A program made the translations under genes and the position numbers. Of a stretch of DNA of 5,112 bases, positions 1-5,112 are shown one piece after another. Each line of letters opens with the position of its first letter. Positions within the stretch are counted from its first letter, which is position 1. The notes beneath the pieces are model-generated. The model made no database searches. It saw only the letters and a program-made list of their open reading frames with translations, and was not told the origin of the DNA. Origin of the DNA: Methanobacterium sp. PtaU1.Bin242 (GTDB lineage Archaea > Methanobacteriota > Methanobacteria > Methanobacteriales > Methanobacteriaceae); assembly GCA_002067565.1 (NCBI GenBank), contig MVQZ01000137.1:1-5112 (forward strand), written 5' to 3'.

Positions 1-1
1 A

Positions 2-1045
2 GATGCAAAAGAAGTATACCTAACCCTAGATACTGATCACACTATGGGAATGACAGCTGTTGGCACATCTGATGACTTATGGATCTTTAATTACCTGTCC
101 TCTTCCTCAATATCGTTTATTGAATACATCGTAATGAATGGTATGACAAATTCATCTTATCAATATTTTGGTGTTGATGATGCGTTTGGTTCCGTTATTG
201 TAGATATGCTCAAAATTTACGGAGTTAACGACGAGTCATTAAAATCATTCTTACAAGACAATTATCTTATAATAAAATCAGGAAATAACTATAATTATAT
301 GGTTGTAGATCTTAAAACCGGTATTGTAAGGGATATAAACACTATTAACAATTTCTGCGGGTCAACTATAACATTTGAAGTACAGCCCATCATAAACTTT
401 ATTGCATACGGCGATCCTAACATAGGTTATCCCGTCTCCTGGTTTGGCGATCCGTGGGAAAGATTTACAGAAACTTTTGGATGGGATGGAAAAGGAAAAA
501 TTTTCTTAACATCAGAGCGATATGCCAATCCATACACCGATCAAATTGGTGCATTGGGTACATTAAAAGTCACAGGTACAAAAGGTAGTACTACTTTTAA
601 TGGAAGCCCCTCTGAAGAATGGGTTTGGGGACCAGCCTTAGATTTAACTGGATTGTTTGAACCAATACCTGATAATACGATCAGTCTTACACTAACTCCA
701 CCTGATAACGATACTTTAATAGGTCAAACTTATGGATTATCAAGTTTATGGCTAGTACAAGTAACCCCTGAACTACCAAATCTACCAATAAATACGAAAA
801 ATATAGACGACTTTACAAATCCAGAGGACGAAAATACTTGGGAAGAAAGCCTATACGATCTTAATCAAGGCGTGTTAGATCTTCTCGGGTTCGGCGTACA
901 TTATAATAGGGCCATTAATGTTAATGATGAAGTTGTTGGATTCTATCCTGATGGATCACCTATTAAAATGTCGAATAAAGCAATAAACGCGTCTGGTAAT
1001 GCATGGGATAAATTTATAGATGCTTTATGGGGCAGAGGGGGTTGA
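2..1045 (+). CDS. Adhesin-like secreted protein, 3' part (5' end outside window)
   Basis: The frame is open back to the first base of the window. The codons before the first ATG (44) encode residues homologous to the later paralogue (VYLTLDTDHTMGM here, TYLTLESDHSMGM there), so ATG 44 is internal and the gene is truncated by the window edge. From nt 2 there are 347 residues. A DHTMGM motif lies at 12-17 and TGIVRDINTINNFCG at 106-120, with the only cysteine at 119. A beta-rich, probably jelly-roll-like domain spans about 161-254 (starts WDG, contains DLTGLF and DNTISLTL). An acidic/asparagine-rich tail follows at 255-347. No transmembrane anchor is visible at the C-terminus, unlike the paralogue. 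Expected location is outside the membrane, by analogy with Methanobacteriales adhesin-like proteins; the binding partner is unknown. The stop overlaps the start of the next gene by 19 nt, suggesting translational coupling. Confidence 0.8.
   Translation, partial: DAKEVYLTLDTDHTMGMTAVGTSDDLWIFNYLSSSSISFIEYIVMNGMTNSSYQYFGVDDAFGSVIVDMLKIYGVNDESLKSFLQDNYLIIKSGNNYNYMVVDLKTGIVRDINTINNFCGSTITFEVQPIINFIAYGDPNIGYPVSWFGDPWERFTETFGWDGKGKIFLTSERYANPYTDQIGALGTLKVTGTKGSTTFNGSPSEEWVWGPALDLTGLFEPIPDNTISLTLTPPDNDTLIGQTYGLSSLWLVQVTPELPNLPINTKNIDDFTNPEDENTWEESLYDLNQGVLDLLGFGVHYNRAINVNDEVVGFYPDGSPIKMSNKAINASGNAWDKFIDALWGRGG
317..361 (+). repeat. Copy 1 of conserved single-cysteine motif
   Basis: Encodes TGIVRDINTINNFCG. 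Forty-one of 45 bases match the copy at 3671-3715, and all four differences are synonymous third-position changes. Flanking protein sequence is much more diverged. The cysteine is the only one in the visible part of this protein. Confidence 0.85.
502..673 (+). repeat. Direct repeat, intact copy (second copy 2262-2431)
   Basis: This stretch encodes most of the first strands of the C-terminal beta-rich domain of the first adhesin-like gene. It recurs at 2262-2431 with seven substitutions and four single-base indels by my hand alignment, about 94% identity. The copy here is in frame throughout; the other is frameshifted. Confidence 0.85.
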
Positions 1046-2112
1046 GATATACGATTAATTGGAAATTTGTAATCATAGGTGCAGCTTTGTTTGTGATATT
1101 GGGAATATTGTTTAAAATAGCGATTGGTGGTATTTTATTCAGTACTTTAATTTCTAGTGTTGTTGTGGGTTATCTTGTTAATAATGGATATAAAAATGGG
1201 GCTAAAAATGGATTAACTGCAGGATTTATCGGTGGATTAATATATGGAAGTTTATTTGTTTTATTTATTGCCACACCACTTTCAGTGAAAACAGTTCTAA
1301 TATCATTGGGCTTGGGTTTTTTTAGTGGTATTGGTGGTGCAGTTTTAAGTGCTTTTGGTGGAATTATTGGCTCTTTATTAAGGAATAAACGGGATTTAGG
1401 TATGTTTTTTCCGGTGGATGGTGTTGGGATAGTGGATAGGGATGTGTGTGTTCTTGTAGTGGGTTTAGTTGGGATATTTTTAGTTTGTGTTTCTATATTG
1501 TTTGACGTTTATATTTTGATTGGTTCTTTGCTTTTGGGGTTAATTATTGGTTATTTGGTGTTTAGGCTTAGATTTGGTGTTTTTGCAAATTTATTGTTGG
1601 GTTTTGTCTGTGGGTTAATAGCTGGAATTCTAGGCTATTTTATTATTATTTTCAGCTTAGGATCATTTAATTATTCAGATATCACATTTGTATTAGTTGG
1701 TGCGGTAGGTGGTGTTTTGGGAGTGTTGGTAGGATATTTGGGGTTAGGTTCTGATAGTTGTGTGGTATGGCTTGGGGAGGGTGATGCTTTGTTTGATGCT
1801 GGGAGATTTGATGATGCAATAACTTTTTACGACAAAGTGTTAGAGGAAGATTTTGAAAATGTCGATGCATTGGTGAGTATTGGTGATGCCCTTAGGGAGC
1901 TTGGAAACTATGAAGAAGCGTTGGAGTGTTACGATGAGGTTCTAGATATTGACAGTGAATATGCAGAGTTGTGGTTTAACAGGGGAGAAGTATTGAAAGA
2001 GCTCAAAAGATATGATGACGCACTAAATTCACTTAACAAAGCTTTAAAACTAGAACCAGACTGTAAACCGGCCTTAAAAATGAAAAAAGAACTTATACAA
2101 ATAATGGAGTAA
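1027..2112 (+). CDS. DUF5518-like multi-pass membrane protein with three C-terminal TPRs
   Basis: 361 residues if started at ATG 1027, which has no clear Shine-Dalgarno but lies inside the end of the upstream gene. TTG 1042, overlapping the upstream stop as TTGA, is an alternative. Hydrophobic helices are visible at about 14-29, 31-51, 64-83, 89-118, 140-159, 161-178, 186-209 and 219-238. Eight helices and positive loops (NKR at 120-122) predict both ends in the cytoplasm. The first four helices, with the glycine-rich NNGYKNGAKNG loop (52-62), resemble DUF5518; the second four look like a diverged duplicate. Three canonical 34-residue TPRs follow at 245-278, 279-312 and 313-346, with G at position 8 and A at 20 in each, then a capping helix. 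TPRs bind protein partners, so a cytoplasmic docking role at the membrane is plausible, but the partner is unknown. Overlap with the adhesin-like gene suggests co-expression. Confidence 0.85.
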   Translation: MGQRGLRYTINWKFVIIGAALFVILGILFKIAIGGILFSTLISSVVVGYLVNNGYKNGAKNGLTAGFIGGLIYGSLFVLFIATPLSVKTVLISLGLGFFSGIGGAVLSAFGGIIGSLLRNKRDLGMFFPVDGVGIVDRDVCVLVVGLVGIFLVCVSILFDVYILIGSLLLGLIIGYLVFRLRFGVFANLLLGFVCGLIAGILGYFIIIFSLGSFNYSDITFVLVGAVGGVLGVLVGYLGLGSDSCVVWLGEGDALFDAGRFDDAITFYDKVLEEDFENVDALVSIGDALRELGNYEEALECYDEVLDIDSEYAELWFNRGEVLKELKRYDDALNSLNKALKLEPDCKPALKMKKELIQIME

Positions 2113-2124
2113 TATAAAGATATT

Positions 2125-2431
2125 CCCCATTCTTTGTTGCTGCTTTACAACATTTTTGAGATAACAGCTGGTGAATCCTAATGTAGGATGGCCAGCTTCC
2201 TGTTTTGGGCAATCCATGGTATAAAATATACAGCAACTTTCAACTGGGAGGGAGGTAGAAATTTCTTAACATTAGAGCGGTATGCCAATCCATACACCGA
2301 TCAAATTGGTGCATTGGGGTACATTAAAAGTCACAGGTACAAAAGGTAGTACTACTTTTAATGGAAACCCTTCTGAAGAGTGGTTTGGGGACCAGCTTAG
2401 ATATAACTAGATTGTTTGAACCAATCCTGAT
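2125..2431 (+). pseudogene. Decayed fragment of an adhesin-like gene (copy of the 3' part of the first gene)
   Basis: Read across frames, this stretch gives FFVAALQHF, then a segment like GxPNVGWPASxFG, then TLERYANPYTDQIGALG. These match FEVQPIINF, GDPNIGYPVSWFG and TSERYANPYTDQIGALG in the first adhesin-like protein. Left of about 2257 the match is only moderate. From 2262 to 2431 it is about 94% identical at the DNA level to 502-673. At least four single-base indels in that part (an extra G near 2318, a missing G near 2382, a missing C near 2396, a missing A near 2425) and several stops prevent translation. The fragment begins just after the stop of the TPR gene and ends at a sharp junction with a Big_1-like domain. 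It has no start, signal peptide or complete domain. Sequencing error could explain single indels, but not the truncation at both ends. Confidence 0.8.
2262..2431 (+). repeat. Direct repeat, frameshifted copy (of 502-673)
   Basis: This is the high-identity part of the decayed fragment. The match to 502-673 stops abruptly at the shared hexamer CCTGAT (668-673 and 2426-2431), after which the two sequences are unrelated. Confidence 0.85.
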
Positions 2432-2611
2432 GGTATACCCGTTAATTTCGCAACTAACTTTGGAAACATAATCAGTTCAAGTTACACAATTAGAGGCAGA
2501 GCAGCAACTATTTTAAATCTCGGCAACACACAAAATGCAACAGTTACAACCACAGCATCCCTTGATAATCAAACTATCTCCACAACAGGACTTATAGCCA
2601 CTGGAACAGCA
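2420..2611 (+). pseudogene. In-frame Big_1-like domain upstream of the truncated second adhesin-like gene
   Basis: The reading frame of the following gene is open back to a TGA at 2417-2419. It encodes NPDGIPVNFATNFGNI, then a segment with YTIRGRAATILNL, then a beta-rich repeat with NATVTTTASLDNQTIST. The DG-PV-F opening and the G-A-T-L pattern are typical of bacterial-Ig-like (Big_1, invasin-type) domains, which occur in tandem in archaeal adhesin-like proteins. No ATG, GTG or TTG with a ribosome binding site lies in this part, and no signal peptide precedes it. It is therefore the inside of a longer gene whose 5' end has been lost. The domain call rests on motif recognition only. Confidence 0.7.
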
Positions 2612-4303
2612 GTGTTAAACATTACAAGTACAGCCATAGACAATTCTACTGGCCAGCCACTTAACATCACTTATAACATTCCATTAAATAGCTCTGTTAC
2701 TTGGCTTAGTGTTATTTGGATCCCTACGGGCATGTTTTCTGATGAATTAAAAATAATAGTAGATGGAACAGTAGTAGAGGATAAATTTTTTCATAATTTA
2801 GCTTACATAACATGGATGAACAGTTATTCACCATCAGTATTTGATGCTATTTTGGATACTAATTTACAATTTGGTAATGGAAATGTATTAACAGCATTCT
2901 GGAATAATCTGGCGACAACATACAATCTAAATGCCACAGAACTTTCATTTGTTCAAAATCATCGTCTTGATTTCATAGACAACATGATATTCAACATTGA
3001 ATATCCTGGTGTACCTGGATTAAATCTGACTGTAACAGATCCAGAAAGTAATATTGTGACAAATTTAAACTTCCCTGGAAATGTTATACACAGAACAAGC
3101 CAAATTATATATGGTGGTTCTCCATATGAAGGTTTAAAGAGTTTTGCGATTGCCACCACTAAAGTAACCAATGATGTAGTAAATTACTGGTGGAGTCAAT
3201 ACTCTCTTTATCAATCTCCTGATTATGCTGCCTTTGTTGCGTTTTATACAGCTTTATTGGTAGAATATTCTCATGATCAAATAGGAGATAATATTGCATC
3301 CGATTTAAATGTCACATGGGCCCGCACCAGTCCCATTATAGTCTCTTTTGGTGATGACTTTTTTGAAACATATCTGACTTTGGAAAGTGATCATAGCATG
3401 GGAATGACCGTTGTAGGCACGCCCGAAAATGTAAGAGAATTTAATTTTGTCACTTCTAGTAATATTTCAGTAATAGAATTTGTCATAATGAACAGTATGA
3501 GAGACTATTTATATCTGTCTTCTCCTAATGTTAATTTTAGTTCTGTGATGGTGGATCTGGTCAATGATTATTTATTTGATCCCGAGTCTTTAGACATTTC
3601 TGTGCAGAATGGTTTCATCATAATTAGTTCTGAATTCAATAATGGTATGTTTATAGTGATCGACCTTGAAACTGGTATTGTAAGGGATATAAACACAATT
3701 AACAATTTCTGTGGTGTAAACCTTATTGTGGATCTTAAAGCCATTGCTCACTTTACGCCAAATGGGCCAACTAGTATTTTTGGGCATCAGCTTCTTTATG
3801 GACCGGTTAATCTCTATTGGGATGGTTTAGCAGATAAGGTTTATATTGCTAACGGTTACTGGTTCTATGGTAATCATGACCCTATAAATGACCAGATATG
3901 GGTTGCGGGCGAATTTGTTTTATTGGTGAATGGTATTGAAGTTTATACTTTTGGTAATCCTGATGGAGGCGTAGTTTACCACGACGACATAGATATTACT
4001 AGCTTCTTACATATAGGAATAGATAATACCATCACAGTCATTATCAATAGTTCTGGCGATACAATAGGTAATTCATGGCTATGGGCAATCGCACACTATT
4101 ACCTTAACATAGAAAAGAAACCTCCACTGACGTTCCCAATTCCGGCACCTGATGCTCTTCCAGTTCCATACCCATGGAATATGTCCAGTCCACCATTCAA
4201 TGATCCTTCAAAGGCCCCATTAGAATTAAATGATATTGATGACATCTTTAAAGAATATAATGTACCATCTCCGGAAGAAGTTGCCGTGGCAGCCGGGATA
4301 TAG
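2612..4303 (+). CDS. Adhesin-like surface protein, truncated at both ends (probable pseudogene)
   Basis: 563 codons from GTG 2612, but this GTG lies mid-domain, has no ribosome binding site, and coding similarity continues upstream to 2420, so it is a formal start only. Residues 1-30 finish a beta-rich domain. A large domain of unknown function fills about 30-400 and includes DHSMGM (260-265) and TGIVRDINTINNFCG (354-368), with the sole cysteine at 367. A beta-sandwich-like domain occupies about 403-500 (begins WDG, contains DITSFL and DNTITV). A proline-rich linker follows at 504-536, then an acidic tail. Eleven NxS/T sequons fit an extracellular, possibly N-glycosylated protein. The stop is caused by a 2-nt slip; the hydrophobic anchor lies in another frame immediately downstream. 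It is a paralogue of the first gene in the window. Loss of signal peptide and anchor makes a functional surface protein unlikely unless rescued by recombination. Confidence 0.7.
   Translation: MLNITSTAIDNSTGQPLNITYNIPLNSSVTWLSVIWIPTGMFSDELKIIVDGTVVEDKFFHNLAYITWMNSYSPSVFDAILDTNLQFGNGNVLTAFWNNLATTYNLNATELSFVQNHRLDFIDNMIFNIEYPGVPGLNLTVTDPESNIVTNLNFPGNVIHRTSQIIYGGSPYEGLKSFAIATTKVTNDVVNYWWSQYSLYQSPDYAAFVAFYTALLVEYSHDQIGDNIASDLNVTWARTSPIIVSFGDDFFETYLTLESDHSMGMTVVGTPENVREFNFVTSSNISVIEFVIMNSMRDYLYLSSPNVNFSSVMVDLVNDYLFDPESLDISVQNGFIIISSEFNNGMFIVIDLETGIVRDINTINNFCGVNLIVDLKAIAHFTPNGPTSIFGHQLLYGPVNLYWDGLADKVYIANGYWFYGNHDPINDQIWVAGEFVLLVNGIEVYTFGNPDGGVVYHDDIDITSFLHIGIDNTITVIINSSGDTIGNSWLWAIAHYYLNIEKKPPLTFPIPAPDALPVPYPWNMSSPPFNDPSKAPLELNDIDDIFKEYNVPSPEEVAVAAGI
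3671..3715 (+). repeat. Copy 2 of conserved single-cysteine motif
   Basis: Encodes the same TGIVRDINTINNFCG as 317-361, differing at four third-codon positions. The cysteine codon here is TGT and there TGC. It is the only cysteine in the 563-codon reading frame. Confidence 0.85.
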
Positions 4304-4356
4304 TAGGTATTATTATAGCAGGAATAATTTTAGGTAGTATGGGAGTAACAGCATAA
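4303..4356 (+). other. Out-of-frame C-terminal membrane anchor of the second adhesin-like gene
   Basis: The frame two bases ahead of the upstream reading frame encodes VGIIIAGIILGSMGVTA followed by TAA at 4354-4356. The main frame ends AVAAGI at 4300. Removing the two bases TA at 4301-4302 (in the run GGATATAG) joins these into one continuous hydrophobic segment, AAGIVGIIIAGIILGS, a typical single-pass anchor after a proline-rich linker. The hydrophobicity, the position and the natural stop all argue that this is the original 3' end. The alternative, loss of one base, would also restore the frame. Confidence 0.75.
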
Positions 4357-4372
4357 AACTCTTCAGATAAAG

Positions 4373-4380
4373 TTATATTT
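4373..4380 (+). promoter_or_regulatory. Possible archaeal TATA box for the small membrane protein gene
   Basis: TTATATTT, preceded by the purine-rich AGATAAAG that could serve as a TFB recognition element. Transcription would be expected to begin about 25 nt downstream, near 4400. That leaves a short leader containing the Shine-Dalgarno site at 4406-4413. In such AT-rich DNA, chance matches are common. Confidence 0.35.
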
Positions 4381-4405
4381 GAGTAAATTTAAACACTGTT
4401 TGGCT

Positions 4406-4413
4406 AGGGGTGG
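4406..4413 (+). promoter_or_regulatory. Ribosome binding site deciding the start at ATG 4419
   Basis: AGGGGTGG lies five bases before ATG 4419 and resembles the methanogen Shine-Dalgarno consensus (AGGAGGTG). It overlaps the in-frame GTG at 4410, which would itself have no usable site, so ATG 4419 is the better start. Confidence 0.65.
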
Positions 4414-4418
4414 TTTTA

Positions 4419-4772
4419 ATGAAGACAGGGTCAAAAATAATTATAATTGGTTGTATTCTTATAATTATAGGATTACCATTATTTTTGTTATATGGTAAAT
4501 TGTTACCTCACATATTTCTTGTGTTGATGGGGATTTTCTGGATTGTATGGGGTTTATTTAAGAACAAAGGTTATTTTAATAAAACTTATTATATGGCTAT
4601 TTTTGGCTTAATTGAGTTATGGGGATTAATGTTACTTTATACCTTTTTATTTAGAAATAATGAATATTTAAGAAGTATTTATATATTTTATATTCTAGTT
4701 GGACTTTTTATATTTCTCTTGATCCGTTTTGGTGTATTTTATATTCGTAAACATAAAGAGCTTAATTTATAA
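4419..4772 (+). CDS. Small four-helix membrane protein of unknown function
   Basis: 117 residues from ATG 4419, chosen over the in-frame GTG 4410 because of the well-spaced AGGGGTGG just upstream. Four hydrophobic helices lie at about 7-24, 29-47, 58-78 and 85-109, with short loops. The basic residues sit at the N-terminus (K2, K6), in the loop after helix 2 (K48, K50, K55) and in the tail (RKHKE, 110-114). By the positive-inside rule, N- and C-termini are cytoplasmic. There is no recognisable catalytic or binding motif; a glutamate (E66) sits within helix 3. I do not recognise the family. It appears to be a single-gene unit with its own possible promoter, between the decayed adhesin gene and a probable DUF4013 gene. 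Both neighbouring gaps are non-coding. Confidence 0.75.
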   Translation: MKTGSKIIIIGCILIIIGLPLFLLYGKLLPHIFLVLMGIFWIVWGLFKNKGYFNKTYYMAIFGLIELWGLMLLYTFLFRNNEYLRSIYIFYILVGLFIFLLIRFGVFYIRKHKELNL

Positions 4773-5057
4773 GAAGCTGAAATTTTTATGGAAATATAAA
4801 CATCAAGTATAAACCGTCATCATGGTGTTGCAATAGCCATATACATTATTTCTGCAGTATCGGCAGTTATCTGGCAATAGAAGTAGCTAGAATCAAAAAT
4901 AAAAACATAACATCCATTCTGTGATCTGGGGCTCAGTATCCATTATTGAAAATAACTCACCTTAAAAGTAATTCTAGAGATAATGACATCAAAAAATTGA
5001 GATTAAAAGTCAATTTCAATGTAAACCTTAAAAATTAGGAATAGGATCGATGATTTT
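4773..5057. other. Intergenic spacer without a supported gene
   Basis: This AT-rich stretch has stops in every frame. The longest run of note is at 4800-4877, which encodes a short hydrophobic segment ending in WQ and a TAG at 4878 but has no start codon. There is no tRNA-like or strong hairpin structure. The right end should hold the promoter of the gene starting at 5058; a weak TATA-like TTAAAAAT is at 5028-5035. Confidence 0.5.
4994..5016. repeat. Short inverted repeat (7-bp arms) in the intergenic spacer
   Basis: AAATTGA at 4994-5000 and TCAATTT at 5010-5016 are perfect inverted copies around a 9-nt loop. The arms are almost all A/T, so the hairpin would be weak. It could be an operator-like site upstream of the 5058 gene or chance in AT-rich DNA. 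Confidence 0.25.
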
Positions 5058-5112
5058 ATGAGTATTAGGGGGATAATAATTGATTCTTTGAGTTATCCCT
5101 TTTCTAATTGGA
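5058..5112 (+). CDS. Start of a probable DUF4013 membrane protein (runs off the window)
   Basis: ATG 5058 opens a frame that stays open to the window end and encodes MSIRGIIIDSLSYPFSNW. This resembles the N-terminus of DUF4013-domain proteins of methanogens, which typically begin with a short amphipathic stretch ending in D-[SA]-L-x-Y-P-[FL]-S before the first membrane helix. A GATGAT sequence at 5049-5054 could act as a ribosome binding site, although it is only three bases from the ATG. Only 18 codons are visible, so the call rests on N-terminal motif recognition and could be wrong. An inverted repeat lies within the visible codons (5070-5099). Confidence 0.55.
   Translation, partial: MSIRGIIIDSLSYPFSNW

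Noticed and set aside
44..46. ATG 44 as the true start of the first gene
   Set aside because: The upstream codons from nt 2 are homologous to the paralogue, so the gene begins before the window.
1682..1870. 62-codon reverse-strand reading frame inside the TPR gene
   Set aside because: It is antisense to well-conserved membrane and TPR codons, is rich in H, P and Q as expected from the reverse complement of a G/T-rich strand, and shows no plausible protein features.
2112..2262. Insertion sequence or attachment site next to the TPR gene
   Set aside because: No terminal inverted repeats, target duplications or transposase fragments were found; the sequence is explained by the adhesin relic.
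2959..3171. 70-codon reverse-strand reading frame
   Set aside because: It lies wholly antisense to the second adhesin-like gene, whose frame has clear paralogue similarity.
3590..3787. 65-codon reverse-strand reading frame
   Set aside because: It is antisense to the most conserved part of the adhesin-like gene, including the cysteine motif; it is a shadow frame.
4800..4880. Open stretch encoding a hydrophobic segment like a pilin N-terminus or anchor
   Set aside because: It has no start codon in frame, a stop immediately before it at 4797, and no processing site; at most an unidentifiable gene remnant.
4893..4943. Reverse-strand mini-ORF of 16 codons with an AAGGTGAG sequence upstream
   Set aside because: The possible ribosome binding site is too far from the ATG, the peptide has no recognisable features, and such short frames are frequent by chance.

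Overview
The window is AT-rich and looks like an accessory, surface-protein region of a methanogenic archaeon, most likely of the order Methanobacteriales (Methanobacterium-like). This assignment is inferred from recognised family types. They are large secreted adhesin-like proteins with a bacterial-Ig-like (Big_1-type) module and many N-glycosylation sequons, a DUF5518-like membrane domain joined to TPRs, and the start of a DUF4013-like protein. No rRNA, tRNA or core metabolic gene is present to confirm it.

Layout, all on the + strand. (1) 2-1045 is the 3' part of an adhesin-like gene whose start lies before the window. (2) 1027-2112 overlaps it by 19 nt and encodes an eight-helix membrane protein with an internal duplication and three C-terminal TPRs. 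(3) 2125-2431 is a decayed, frameshifted copy of part of gene 1, about 94% identical over its right-hand half. (4) At 2426-2431 this remnant fuses abruptly to the inside of a Big_1-like domain, which runs without a stop into a second adhesin-like gene (2612-4303). This gene is a paralogue of gene 1. It has lost its signal peptide and N-terminus, and a 2-nt slip just before its stop has put its C-terminal membrane anchor (4303-4356) out of frame. (5) 4419-4772 is a small four-helix membrane protein with a good Shine-Dalgarno site. (6) 4773-5057 is mostly empty AT-rich spacer. (7) 5058-5112 is the first 18 codons of a probable DUF4013 membrane protein that runs off the window.

The two adhesin paralogues share an almost invariant 15-residue motif holding the only cysteine in each protein, and a D-H-[ST]-M-G-M motif about 100 residues earlier. 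They also share a C-terminal beta-sandwich-like domain. The region looks like an expanding and decaying family of cell-surface proteins undergoing duplication, deletion and frameshift. Gene 1 and the TPR membrane protein are the only pair whose arrangement suggests coordinated expression. A joint function is inference only; no defence system, CRISPR array, transposase or origin was seen.
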